Assembly (NCBI RefSeq): GCF_021155765.1
Contig: NC_060107.1
Coordinates: forward strand, 1,594,501 to 1,658,500
DNA length: 64,000 nt
Direction of reading: 5' to 3'
Origin: Diprion similis
Lineage: Eukaryota; Arthropoda; Insecta; Hymenoptera; Diprionidae
The notes below the pieces were generated by a model. It made no database searches, was not told the DNA's origin, and was given only the letters and a program-made list of their open reading frames with translations. The position numbers were made by a program, and so were the translations under genes. This document shows, one piece after another, positions 22,975-37,900 of this stretch. Positions within the stretch are counted from its first letter, which is position 1, and each line of letters begins with the position of its first letter.

Positions 22975-25900
22975 TATCGAATTTTCTACCGTAGGATACA
23001 CAAATTTAACTAGTCCACCTTTTATGCACGTGCTAAAAAGGCAATAAAACCGCGCGCAAATTAGGCTGCCGTTTGAACAAAGACCAACCGTTTTGAGTGC
23101 CGATTAAAAAGTTGGTCACTTTTTAAATATTACGGCGCGAAATCTCTCCGGAAACTTGACCTGAACATCAACGTATCGCGAGAAAGTCTTCAACCACTTT
23201 CGGGATGGCAAACGAGGATAAATTGCTCCAGCAATTCCCTCTGGTTACTGGAACGACGACGTCACGTTCGCGCAGAACTATTTCCCAACGAAACACCAAC
23301 AACTTTGTTACACTTCATGCGAATAGTTTAGAACTCGGAGGGGATGGATCTTAAGTGAATAACTTACGTCGTTGAACGGGGGTGTTTCTCCCGCGGATCG
23401 GGCACCAGCGGAAGTCAGTCTGCGCAGTCGGCACCCCGTGGCTCAACTGGACCGGAAGCTACCCTGGGTGTCCCAATGGCGGTTGGATACGAATGTCTGG
23501 AGGATTAAGGGGTGAGACAGATGCTCAAGACTCGCCGTCGATGGGAATTGGTTTAAATTCTATTTGCCTAGCAGCCTGCACCCTGTGACGTCTGCGCCAT
23601 CTGGTCACACGTCTATAACCGCCCACCGAAACAATTACTTTGGCCAACCCATAACGTAGACTCTTCCTGCACCTCCTCCTCCCTCTGCTTGCCTGCTTGC
23701 CTGACTCTGCGAGCTTTATACACACATGTTGCGCACACTCGCGAGATCAGATAAAATTCCAAACCTATGACGATCATCCCGCGATCCCCGGTTCATCTCT
23801 TAGCCACAGAGCTCCGTGTCATTGTTAGATTGGTACGTTTGGTCGTTAGCCCTTCGATAGTGGAATAGTCCCATATGGTGAGGCACGACCCTGATCAATG
23901 ATCGCGAATCCGATCTGTGGATGACTAGGGAATCGGATCTGGTTCGTTATAATCACCCTACTTTCAACTCTCGTGCGTAATTAGACTAGATTCCATTTTT
24001 TTTTTTGGTATTTTTAGGAAAGATTGGAAATTAATTTCAACAGAGATTGTCTAGAAATTGGCAATTTTCGCTGATTAGCGATACGTGCAAGATCGATCTT
24101 CGGTTGATCAAGTTAAAAAGAATCGACGTTGGAAGAGGATCTTAATGAAGAAACCTCACTCTACGAAGAACCCTACTTCTAATCAGATTTACCACCTTTC
24201 TCACATCCCGTGTATCAACGAATCCAACCTGATCGAATTAATCATCTCACTTAATCCATAGCCGAGTGAGCTTTTATCATTCTTACACAAGATTATACTT
24301 TTCATTCGATATTATCAGCTACCGACTGAATGGTTTTAGATAGAGAATCATGAGAAAGACGAACGAGAAAGACTATCTCGCTGAATTGACTTTTGCCAAG
24401 AATAATATCTGCAACTATAATTCGCCATTCTCCGTACTGTATTCTTACAAATTTTTACGCATGACAACCGCAAGACAGACGAATTTAAGAAGAAGTTTAT
24501 CGGACTGGAAAAACCCTCGGCATTTAAGCAGATTCCGAATAGCCGATCTAGTGCTAGGATAAGCGCTCCTTTATCCTTCTTTTTTTATACCCACGCCCTT
24601 ACTTACAATTAAACCTCCTAGCTATTACGCAGCTTCCAGTAGGGGGGGTTTAATCCTCTTACACGGGTGGAAGACGGTACCAGACAGGATCCTTCTAGAA
24701 TACAGCTTCCCTTTCGACTCTGTATAACGCGAAAAATTCTGAACGACTGGTCGTTATATGTATATATATATATATATATATTTTGTCAAGCGTTGACGAT
24801 TCTGAAGAAACTTAAAGTGTCTCATTTTTTTCTACACAACGTATTTCGATTCCAGCCGAGGCTCTAAGCCGCTCTCTCATTATTTTAATCCCCATCCACG
24901 TCCATGATCCAACACAGAGATCAAAGATCGAGGATGGAGTATTTTTGCATCCGAATATATCCGGAGAGTATTTTTCATCTTATAATATACTCGAGAATAT
25001 ACATATTGCCGAGTGTTTTTCCTTCATCAGTCTCTCGTCCCAACACGATTCTCCAAATAATTTAAGCTCGGCTTATGAATTTTACCCTGACAAGTTGGCG
25101 AAACTGTTCACGATCATGATCGTGATCACGATCATCGATGCGTTTAACGATTTTTACACTCCCACACGATAAATAATTATTTCACTGATCAAACAGACTC
25201 TTATCAACACTTGATAGATGAGAAATATTTACATCCGAACATATCTGACGAGTTACTAACTGACTGCGATCTTAACGAGGATCAAAAATTTTTTTCGAAT
25301 ATAATTACATCGATCTCCCAAACTTCAAGTCAATTACGGCACAAAGTGTAGGCGCATAATATGCTTCCAAACTCAGAACGGTAATTAGACTTCGACAATA
25401 TTTTCCACGGACGTTGGGCAGGGGGGATGACAGGGTGAAAGGAAAGAACGTAGACGAAGGATGAACAAAAAAAAAAAAAAAAAAACTTTCTTGGTTTATA
25501 CTCGATGTGCCGAACAATTCAACAATATATGTATATATATATATATATAGGTATACAACTCTATACTACCACCGAATATTTTACTTGTAATAACTTTCCT
25601 CATGAATTTTAATGAGAAATACCTAACCCGGGTTAACATCCGAAACATTCGTACAACTAGCCTAACCCACCATTTATAAATATTGACGTATATTTACATC
25701 AAAGGGCGTCTATTAATTACGTGAGCTCAAAATGGGGGTGGAAGGGCTGGGCAAAATCTCACTAAATCTCATTTAACAGGATAGGAGACGTCAATAAAAA
25801 TTTTAGGACAACTTTTTAACTCAGAGAATATAAATTATCACAAAAGATAAAATTTTGTTTTTCAAAATCAATCCCGGGCATAGAAAGTATTGAATATAAA

Positions 25901-28900
25901 TAATATTAAATAAATATAACTCTTCAAAAATTATAGAGTAAATTTCCTGCGAGGAGTGGGGGGGCTGAATTAAAAAAAAATACTTCTCGTAATTAATGGA
26001 CGCCCCTTAATAAAGGGAGCCGCCTGTGAGGCGTCGTTTGCGAAGCGATAGTTCAGGACCAGAGTTTTTACGATTTTCCTCTACTTCATGGAAGAATTTC
26101 GTCATTGACGGTGTGCCTTGAGGCGAAGGCGATGATGAGGATGATCGATCGAGCGAACAAAGAGGTCTTCATTTTCCTGGATAATAACGTCGTGAATCGT
26201 TATATTTCTCCGTCGGCCATTAGCGCCTGACGTAACGTAAATTCCGAACGAATGAACGAACGAAGGAATCATCCACTCGGCGATCATCATAACTGCTCAG
26301 ACAATTGCTCCGACTATCCAGATGAAAGCTTTTCGCTTAGTACGTGCTTGAATTACTATCGGCCTGGATCGTTCTTGCAAATCTTGGATTATTTGCATTC
26401 CGAGATAATTCTACAGCTCAATTTTTTAACAGTCTTCTTGTATAAACGATCTCGATAATTGGAGTGTGTAAGTGAGGCTGTCACTCGATCGCAGACCAAA
26501 ATTAATCGTCGACCTTATTTACTTCAGAAATCACACCCCTACGTTTAATAATCTTTGTCATTATCCTACCCGCAGACGAGAAGGTCAGAAAGCTTTGTCC
26601 AACTTATCTTCAAACGACTTGGCTATTCTGAGATCAACTTTTTTTCCTCTGACAATCAGTCGGCTATAATAATAATAATTTCGTTGATCAATATTCTGCT
26701 CACGGTCGTTCTATGACCGACGGACAGGGTGAAAATTGCAAAGACGTGATCGAGAGAGTGGCTGTAAATTTAGGTATCGTTACGTCAATTACCCAACTCT
26801 TGTAAACGTGCTATTCGAAATAGAAAAGAGAAAAATCGATTTGCGCGTAGGCGCTGCTTTTAGTAGAATGAAATGTGTTCATTACCCCTGACGAATTGCG
26901 GTTTCATATAACTCTTCTATGATCCTCGTTTCATCGAAACTGGCTATGGTGATACGTGAAAAACGATTGAAACAAAATTTTCAATCACTTCCACTGGAGG
27001 ATTCGTCTGATTATCGAGCGAACGCTTCGGGCAAAAACTAAACTTGGAAGAAATCGCAGCTCTCGATGAAGGTGACAAGTAAGTCCATGCTCGATGGTGA
27101 ATTTCTGAAAGACGAACGTCCTGATAACGTCAGATGTACAAATTTTGAGATAATTTCAAAGTAACACGTGTTGTTCACTCTGTGATTATCAGAGTAATAC
27201 GAAATTCTATGGCATGTAAGGGAAATTGAAGAGAATTCCCGCTACGATCTAATGGAATTACGCGTCGTGTCAAACGGCACGTGTACCAAGTGTTAAATAT
27301 TCGAGCCTCTATCGCCCTGGAAACCGGGGATAAAGGCTGAGTGATTCGACGAGAGAATATACCGGCACTTAGTCATCTTAAGCGGGTTTTATTCCACCTA
27401 GTAAAGGAGTTTATGGTTTTCCGTTGTTGCGGGGATACTTACGCTCACTTTGTGACCTCGTTTCTCCTGTCGTCTTGGACACTTCGACTTCTGCTACTAC
27501 CCGAGTCCTCGACACTTGATGTTTCGTAAACTGCAAACTACTCAATTGGGAGTTCAGGATATGGAGAGTTTCCAAGTGTTGCTGCAGGAACAACAACCCG
27601 GTGTCACAAAGTTCGAGAACTAGTTATTCTTCATAGCCATGGTCACAACCATCTTATGGAGGTTGGCTTTCTGCAGAATTGACTAATTTTAAGGTATTTT
27701 TACATCGTCGTCGTCGTAGCAAAGGTCAGTCCTTTATCTATAGCTCACCTTTTCCATAAACCATTCTACGCTTTTTTTTGACAGATTTATTGCATCAATG
27801 GGATGATACGAGTTCAATTTCGACAGTCCATGAGTAGGATCCACAAATCTGAATGTATGATAAGGAAAAGGGCCTACATGTGTCAATATCTGTGAAGTTA
27901 TGCTGATGAATTTTGACTCTTGAAAGATTGGATATATATTCAATGTTGGCCTGACGACTTCTCTACGTGATATTCGTCACGTCAGCGGCCCTCTTCACCG
28001 AACATTTTCGTATTTCGTATATCCGCCCAGAAAGATATGACTATGATATAGAATTTCGTAGTAAAATTTTCAGTCCTACCTCGAATATCGCACCCCATGA
28101 GGAAAACTTTGAAGATTCTGACACGTTTCGTCTTTCTTCTCATACTTTTTGGTCTAGCGATTCTATTCAACGTTGAAATTGCGCATGTATCATTCCATTG
28201 ACGCAATCACCCGTGAAAGGAATTGAAAAACGATTTATGGATAGGTGGAGAACTTTCCTTCCCTGTAGGTAGGTACAGACAAAAACTACCCACCTTTCGG
28301 AGGTTCTGGTAATGGTTACTACAAAATATCCGAAAGGTTAGCCGATTAAGAAAGAATGAAAGAAAGTCAATTTTCATCAGATTAATACGGAGTCCTTGGT
28401 CATCGGACATGGACCCTAATTACCACTATGGGTTCCCATTCCGCTTGAATTCCCATTCAAGCGGATATAAGTCTCGACCCGAATCGATTTCTGATCTTCA
28501 ATCAATGTTTCCTGCGACGTTTTTCCTCTGTTCCTTTTCTCTCAAGACGTGAATCAAAGTATAAGTCTCATTAACCGACGAGAACCAGACCTAAACCAAC
28601 ACCGACCAGCACCGACCCACTGCGGGCGAGTGGAGCTTGCAAAGCCTTGTTCAGAAATCGTTGACTCACCTCGGCCGAAGGTAAGAGGCAAAGAAAGGAG
28701 GAAACCAACGTGATTATGGACTGATGAAGTCGGGTCCAATGACCAAATTGTCTTCTTTGGTAACCGAGGGGTTCGAATGACCAATTTGACTGATGGAATC
28801 GACCGGAAGGTCGCCATTGAATATGCAATACCTTCCATAAAGCACGCCTCGAGAAATTATTCTCCGTTATCGTCAACTCCAACAATTACGCAACTCGAAC

Positions 28901-31900
28901 TAGTTTATCGTCCAACTGTTGTCGTTACTTGTATTCCATCGTGTGGAATTAACGGACGTCTTCCCAATTCTTAGTCATCTTTTGTTTCGGCTCAGACTCG
29001 GTTTTAACTTCGAGACCTTAATCTCTCCAGCTTCGTTCACTCTTCCTATTTTCTACCTTCCTCGTTGTTTGGTACACGGCTTTTGAAGGTCTTTCATTAC
29101 AGAGGCTCCGTATACGCTTGTACACCTGTGCACAATGGATTTGCCAACAATGATGAGTATCAAAATTTTAGATGCCAGACCCCACTTGCAATTTCGTTGT
29201 CCGATATTGTCGCGGTACACCAACCTTGTACCGCCTTTTCTCCAGACATTATTACGACCGTGAAAATTGGATATTGGCTTTTCACTCACCTGAGCGTAAC
29301 ATCCTTTCATCGACTTGTCGTTTCTCATATTTCATATGTGCACTTTAAAGCGGGTTTTCCTATTTCCAGACCTGCGAGAGTTGCTTTCCATGTTCCTTTT
29401 TTTTTTTTTTGCTTTCTTGATATTTCGAATAACTTTCTACTTTATTAGAAACCAAGAAATTTGAAAGTAGTTTTCCTGAGGTTTAAATAACACCAAGTGA
29501 TATATATCCTTCGATTTAATTATCGTGTTCCATGGAACACCAAGAACCTCTAGAAAAGTTATCGGAAAAATATAACATCCGTTTGAATTTGTCATGAGAA
29601 ATGTGTCTCTCATTCCGGACTGTCGTGCTCACAGACATTTCGCGACATTGCTATTTATTGATTACCACCAGCTGCGGCGATTCACCAACTACTTCTGGAC
29701 CCGCAGGTGTTGAACAAACTTTGCTCTACTAGCTCAATCCTTCACTTACAGTATAAATCGATAACAAACTTTTCACTGCAAATCGACTCAATTCCGTCAC
29801 GAGGTGATCCAATAGCAAAAATTGCATCGAGTGAAATATTTTCAAATCCAATTATTCCCCGCAATAGTCGCTTGGATTCATACCTACTGTTTTAAACGAA
29901 TGAATAACCAAAACGTTGGAAATTTTAACGCTGTGAAAAGAGATGATAAATTGGAGGAGGGGGTGTGTAATGAAAACAATGAATCAAGTGGAACCATCGA
30001 GAAGAAAAACTCTCAAGTAACAAGTGGAGAGGATGAGGGAAGCATACCGAGTAAATTATATTGTCTCTAGTTACTATATTACGCGAGTGAACGAACGTTT
30101 TCACCCTAAAGAAAATATTACCACCATCCATACATGTTTCGTCGTGATGACGTTTACCTCGACGTTTCGTTGCTGGAAATTTTCTATCAGAACGAGGGAA
30201 AACGAGGAGTCACGTTTGTCAAAAAGAATGACACTGACGGTTACACGTTTCCAGCATAATATTCCAAATCCATGTCGGATCCCATCGTCCCTTCTCCATT
30301 CAGATTCTACTCTGGTGGCTTTGGGGATTCGACCGGACGACGAATGTTGTAAAATTATGTCGGTGCTCGCGTGAACATCGGTTTACGGAGCTGAAGGATC
30401 AACCTGCCCTCGGGAATACTGTGTAATAAACTCAAGCGCAAAATACTATGGACAGAAATCTGCCTGCAGGCGTAGCTGCGAATCAAGATGCTGGATAGAC
30501 GATAACCTCGAGGAGTAAATGGATTAATCAACCAGCGAAGCATAATTAATGATCCCTGTTTATTATGTATTAAATGGACCTGAATGAGAATACCGAACGC
30601 TTGACTGCTTTCTTAGTTGTGGGGTAAATGGATAAACACGATCAAACATTACGGGAGGAGGAAATTTCTAAACACAGCTCAATATAAACTTGTATCTGTA
30701 TCCTAAGGATTATTATTATTATTATTCTCTCGAAGAATATCGTCTGGATTTATGTAATACTATGCTTTTTTTGCTGTCATTATTCATTATCGAGTGTTTT
30801 GGGGGGGGGGGGGGGGGGGGGGTTGTTGTGTTTGTGTTTGTTTATCCAATGCCTAAGACGTGTACGAACAAAGGAAACGATGCTGAACTGAGTTTGGTGT
30901 AAGGAAGTGTTTACGTAACTCTCAATTATGTCGTTAATTTGCAAGCTATATTACATGAATTTTACGAGAACTCTGTGCAGATTGATCGGTAACAAAGGTT
31001 TCCTTCTCTTTGTTAATCGCGAGGAAGGGAAAAGAAGGGGATCAGAGAGGAATCACGAAACATGTTTTGCATCACAATACTCGTTCTTCTGGTATTCGAG
31101 AGAAAACCAAAGTATAAATATATACGGTGTAGGTAATTCCAATTGATTGTACGATTTATTATTGAAAATTCCCAGAAGTTATTTAAATTTTCATAATCAT
31201 TTAACTTATACCCTCTGTATCCCATCTTGTATTTAACCATGGAGAAATAATTTTCTGCTGCATAGCGTATTATTTGTACATACCTACCATTGCGAAAAAA
31301 AAAACAAAAAAAAAAAAACGAATAAACGAGCAACAAGTTATAGTACTCGACAAATGAACGAGTGAGGCGGGAAAAAACATATTTTTTTTTTTTTTTTTTT
31401 ACGGCGCGAGATAATTCAGTTGAAATTTTACCTACTCAACGTAGTGCAAGCAACTTGTTTATAACAGCAAATTTGAAAACAAGATGAAAATAAAACATAC
31501 TGGAGGTGGTGGTGGGGGGGTAAAAAAGGTGATCAAACAACCATTTTCCTCTGTATAAATACAGAATTTATTCAAAGTGAGCAAGAGAAAGTTTACAGCC
31601 GTCAGAAATGATGTTGATTAGAGCGTCAAACAATCGCCGGGCGAAACGAGGCGGAGGGTCGGTATAAATAAAAAAAAAAAAAAAAAACAGAAACAAAAAA
31701 AAAAACTATATATATATATATATATTTACAAAAGATTCTTCGCCGTAGGCAATAAACGAGCGAATCAAGCCCATCACATCGCGTGGGGGTTGAAGTTGTG
31801 GATGAGGATGGGTAGGTATTATAATCAGAGTTAGTCGCCGTCCGGTTTGGTTTGGTTCGGTTAGGTTAGGTTAGGTTGTAACGATACGGCAATCATTTTT

Positions 31901-34900
31901 TATGCCCCGAATTGTTTATCCATTTGAGAACAGCCCACGGATCGGGTCGTTGGTATAACGTAGACAGATTTTCACTACGGTCATAATAATGGATTGCGAG
32001 TCGTACGTTTGGCACAGGCTCTACGTATTTACGTATATTAGAGTGACGAGACTGATCGTTCGTTCCCTTATTTTTCGTCGACGATCTTCCGCGGCGCCCG
32101 TGAGGGAGTAAAAATCTGTTTGTTTTCCCTACGTTTTATATCACCGTCGTCGCTGTGTATATCCTCACCTTTTTCTTCTATGTACTGGTAGGTGCTGATG
32201 CAGCATACCTTCGGAATGTGGGAATAATCCAATCTCCTAACATTCGCGTTCAACGTATTATAGCCATGGCTGGTCATCACGTGCCACATATCCTCTAATG
32301 TTTCTCTAACTTGACAATTGGTCCGAAATTCGATTGTATGTACATTTTTTACGAGTTGCTCAAGTTGGCAATGTTGTTATAGTAATGATTAACGATTCGG
32401 AAAATCGTTATTTTCGCAATTTTGGGAATGTATGAAATTCAGTACATCGTAACAAGCTAAAACGTATTCATATTTTGGAAACTTGATGAAACAGACATTT
32501 TTTCTGCTCAATCTTTCGCCACGTTAACGTTACTGACTTCAGCCTCCTCGTTTCTTCTCAATTTCAAGGACTGTTCAAAAATTCTGACGAAATTCAAGCG
32601 GATGCAAAGGATCCCTTTTTTCTAAAAGACTTTGATGAATCGCCAGTGATAATTTTCGTATTGAATTACTGTTGGATGGATATTGTACAGACATTTTGAC
32701 GTGTTCAAATTTCGTAGCTTCAACAGAAAGTCAAATATCAGTGTTTAAACAGCAATGTCAAGAACTCTGGTCCCCAGCCTCGATCCCTTAAAGCCTCAAA
32801 CATGTCGACGGAGAAGGAAGAGGAACGGAAAATGTCGGAATACCGCAAAAAGATGAAAATTTTACGCCCCAGGTGATCTCGCGTATCTATGATGTCCGGA
32901 ATGTGTAACGACGTGCATAAATTTCATCTCCAAATTCCCAGTCTTCCCAACTTTAACGGCTTATTTTCCCGTTACATATAGCTTGGTGGTGAAATTCGCC
33001 TCGATCCTCACTTGCTTTACTCTTTTTTTTTTTTTTTTTTTTGTTTTTTGTTTTCTTAAGTCCAACAAGATGGCGAAAACTCCCGGTCAGAAATCGTCCC
33101 AACTGCCTCAGGTGGAACCTGGAATCGTCCTTTGACGACGTCCGGTCCTCAGGGCCGGTCGACGTTTTTGACATTGTGACTTTGAACCGGCTTATCCACC
33201 TCGTTACTGACCGTTAAAATTCACGCAGCTTCGCCAAGCGGTGTCACGAGAGGTTTAGAGCGGGTCGGAAGTCGAAAATGAGGATTGGAAAATGGTGAAC
33301 GCGTTTAGAAAGGATAAAAAAGGAAAAAAAAAATGGTCTGGTGTTTCCTCGGATCAAGTTGGCAGCGATTGGGTAAAGCGAAAATGTCTCGAGGAGACGT
33401 TCCACCAGTGTTGCCAGCCCGTCGAACTTCAATTATTATGAGGTATTACTCAATTAATTTCACATTAATCATCATGATCCCCTTCATAGCAATTTGAATT
33501 TAGAAAATGATGGGTAAAGGCATGGTGATAAAAATCCTTATTTTCTTAGTGTGTTTTCGTAGCGGTAGTGTGACTTGAGATGATAAAATTATCGGTCACA
33601 TTTAAATTCTTGTTTATATATACGGTCCTAACATAAAAGTACTATAATCTTACCCCCCTGAGTAGGTATTTTAGTCTCGAGAGGTTGGCAACACTGCGTT
33701 CATCCAGTCTCGTAAGCTTAGCTGGACTTTCCGAACGCATGATTTGAAGCGTAAGCTCTCTGACTTCAGCATCGTGTTTTTGGTACCTACACGAAACGGT
33801 ACTTCGAATCTGAAACGGGATTCGTGCACGCCGTTGGGGAACACCCTGCACCATACCACCATTCAAATCGTTCGTTCTAATTTCGGCTCCAGCTTGCAGC
33901 AAACTGCGGGGTAGGTGCGATTGTCTGGTCTCGTAAAAAGCGAATGAAATCTCTCGGATTTCCTTTGTTTGGTACGTTCGAGTGAGCGCCGGAGAGTTTC
34001 GAATGGTTTTATTTATACCTATATATAAAGGTATACCATAGCCATGGCCGTTGCTTCGGGCTTGATCAAAGAGCGCTGGGGATAGAACCCATTTTCCCGT
34101 TCCTCGACGGATTGGGAATACCAAAACTGGACTCCGTCCTCTGCTCTGTCTTCGTCTCTTTCACCGCAAAAGGATAAACAGTTATGAAACCTTCAGGCTT
34201 GCCAAAGAAAGCACGCAGGTAGGTATCCCTTATAAACAGAGTTTTCGGTGAAGGTTCCTCAGGCGAAATATGTGGCGCCGGTAGATAGGCAACTGATTTT
34301 ACATTCCACGAGCGGTATACACCTGAGATGTAACCTCGGTTGCCTATTTGCCGGCGGTATATTTTTCGCCTTGTAAACTTTGACCGAAAACTTCCGATAT
34401 ATGCGGTGAAAAGTTTGGAATTTCTTTATCTTGTTTTGTTATTTGTTTATTTATTTCACATCTCTCCACGAGGACAGAATGTCGAAAATATTCCCAATGA
34501 CTTGGAAACAAATGCGGTCCGAATACACAAAGGAATTATGATTCATCCACACTTCGGTCTATCCACATGAAAGCTGGTTCGGTAAGCTTACGGAGTTTAA
34601 ACTTTACGAATAATTAAAGGGGGTGTCGGAGTGCTGACAGAATTATCAAGTCTGAGCATCAGATATATTAAAGTCGTTTTAAACTTTGGAGGTTAAGAAA
34701 AGTTGGACAAATTGGCGAAAGAAACGATCATATTTACTCACGAGGGTGGCGACTGACCAGGAAAACCGAAAATAGTCAGGGGATTTCATCTATCAGGAAA
34801 AGTCAAGGAAAATCCAGGGAATTATGATCGGACCATAGGAAAAGATCCTGATTTTTTTTCTAAATCGTTTTCAAACTTCAGCTATGATTCCTAAATTCAT

Positions 34901-37900
34901 TTAAACTAACTTTCGGAAATTTCTAGTTATATGTGTGAAGTGAAGCAATAATACGTGTTTTTAAATCCAAATCTATATGCTCAAGATGCACAACTTCCAG
35001 AGCTTTTGGTCATACTCAAGTTTCGTAGGGAAAAAACGTCAGGGAATTTTATTTCAGCAAAATTGTTGCCTGCACCCTGACTCGCGACAGATTAACTCCA
35101 TCTCTTTGAGGTTATGATGGTTATGTACTTTCTCAACTTAATTCCAGTGCCACACAAGCAAGCATTGCAACAGCAAACGCCAAAGTTTCTCAAAATTTGA
35201 AACGATATTTTCATCACCCTAGAGAGAATAAAGGAGGAAATGCGATTCGCTCACTTGGTCGACGACCCCTTAATTACCCAGCGTATTTCGGAAGCTGAAA
35301 GTGTCAGAATCCGAGGTACAAAGTTGGCACAGTTAGAATAAATCATTCGGGTCCACTGATCCACGGCGCCTTAATGTGGCAGTTGATATTCGGCTGGGAA
35401 GTTTGCCGAAATCAGACTTTTACGTACATCATAATTGGTGCTCGTTCCACTCAAGTAAACCTTGCAGAGTTCCCCTTCCGGTTTCTAAATCACACATGAT
35501 TTTGTCGGACAATAACGCCTGAAGCTGACACGAATGCTGTGGACACGAATCTCCTCTCCATCTCATTCTATCTTTGTTTGCTCTCTTATTGTGTCACGGT
35601 GAGAATCTCTCCGAAACGAAATAAACAATGAGAACAAAGGGTGTTGCGATAAGTTATCATCAAAAGAACGATTTTCCCTCCCTCTTACGTGAAATCCCTC
35701 TTCTTTTACTCTAATTTACTTCTTTCCTCTAGAATCTAGATTATATCCGGACAAAAAATTTCATCATGTAGGCATTAGCGGTGGCCACTAAGCTGAAAAT
35801 AATTGATGCATCGATTAATCGAGGTTATGTTAATAATCGATACTCCAATCACATAAATTGATATTATATTGCGTCGTTCATGAGAGTAGAAAATAAAAAA
35901 CGCGATTTGAGGAAAAACAAACGACACGGTCGATTGATAGAGTTTGAAATATGATCGATAATATTCGAGTAGTCGAGAAAAAATAATCGATTAATCGAGT
36001 TTGAAAGATGATCGATAAAACTCGATTAGTCGAGAAAAAATAATCGATTTAATTGAAAATCGACTAATCGAGTGTGAAAGATGATCGATAAAACTCGATT
36101 AGTCGGGAAAAAGTAATCGATTTAATCGAAAATCGATTATTTTTTACCAATGTTAGTAGGTATATACCAAAATGGTCTCGTTGAAATCTTATTCTGTATT
36201 CATTTATTTTTCCGAAGTTTTCACTGCGGTGGAAATGATATGACGTTGGAATAAAATCCTCATTTCAAAGTTGACGAGTTGTGCTTGAAGATATTTCCAG
36301 AAAATTTATATACAACGCCTCTATATTTGGAACGAAAAGTACATACATATTTATGTGTATCTTGACTTGTAATTATCGTTGGGCGAGTACTGCACGAAGA
36401 TGAAAAAGTAAAATCAAATTGAACGAAAAATAGAAAAAGATTGCAAAAGCGTAATAGAAAAGTGCGAAAAGCTTTTCATCCGACTGTCTGCTCCAAATCC
36501 TTTGATTATTTCTATTGTAATCTCATCGTCGCGTATTAAATATACAGATGTAGGTAGTCGATACAGTTATATTCATACAACGATTCAGTTATTTACGTAC
36601 TATACGTGTATTCCCTGAATTCATTTTCCGCACCCCTTTCGATATTGGAATATGTATAAGCGATAATTCGCAATGCAGAATCGAAAATTTTTAAAAGGTA
36701 AAAAGGTAAAAATTGATAAAAGCGAAAAGGTGAATCCATGAATAAATCTCTATACAACATATTCGTTCGAATAAAATCCCGCCGGCTTTATGCTACAAAA
36801 AATTATTCGTCGAGCGGTGAAAAAACAATTCAGTATCATAACCTCAAATCCATTTCTTGCAATTTCAAAATTCAACGGTATTAACTATAACATCTGATTT
36901 CATTGTCTCCGTTAGAAGCTGAAATTCATAGATTAGAATCTCGTATTCTCGAGGAGTCGCGGAAACTTGCAGATTATTCATAGTTCATATGTAAATTCGT
37001 ACCTAAGGGAACAAATACGGCGTGTGTTTGTGACAAGAGAGGGCGAATTCAGGCCAAAACTAATCGCGACATTGTGCAATGTACGATTGCGAATTGTAAT
37101 CTTCCTATTTTGTAGTCAGATTATCATCCCTACAATACTCTGCAGGCACTATAGATATAGGTACTGCAGTTATTTGCCGACAAACTTTTCTTGCCTGCAA
37201 TTACAGCGAGCGCCCTTTTCGTTTTACGTATCTACGCAAAAATTCGCAGAGCGTCGAGAATCGTGCGAGAATAGAGCCGAAGAATTCGAATTCGAATTTC
37301 GCAGATTCCGATGCTGAATGAGGGAAAAATTTCATCCATATTGCACGCTCGTAATACGGTGAAACGCACCAAGTTCAAACGCGGGTCTATCAGTCTGTTT
37401 TGAGATCTGGTCTCATCCTTCTGTCACATTTCATTTTCCCCGATGCCGAAAAAGGAGCATTCATACAGTACTAGTGGATACTGTGATGTTCTATTTCTCC
37501 GACCTCCATCTGTGATGTGTCAATTCTTCTCTACAATGTCGCTTGAGACGTAACTTTTTTTCTTTTCTTTTTCTTTTACACCTAAGTGGTAGGTATAGTT
37601 TATTATTCGATTTGAAATTGTTAAATAGTATATTGTGTAAGAAGGTGGTAAACTCGGTCTTTTCGGGCTGAGCGTAAGTTTGCAGTACGAGTCGTTGGTG
37701 AGCCGAAGACGAAGCATGGAATTGAGGTTAGGGTTGCGTAATGTCGGATTTGCTCGCGACGGCGCATGCGCGGAGTACCGAAAAGAACACTTTCAACTCC
37801 TAGGACTTGAAAGTGGTAGTTGTAGAAACGTGTACATTGGGTACGGAAACGTCATTTTCCGAACAAAACTTCATATCTTCTTTTGCACTGAACCGATTTT

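Noticed and set aside
31858-31878. Three TTAGG units, resembling insect telomere repeat
   Set aside because: Only three units in a long intron, and short TTAGG/GGTTA runs are common in insect DNA. No evidence of an interstitial telomere.
33642-34124. 160-codon minus-strand frame
   Set aside because: It starts at a non-ATG codon and has no family similarity and no clear partner exon. It is kept only as a remark under the 32 kb finding.
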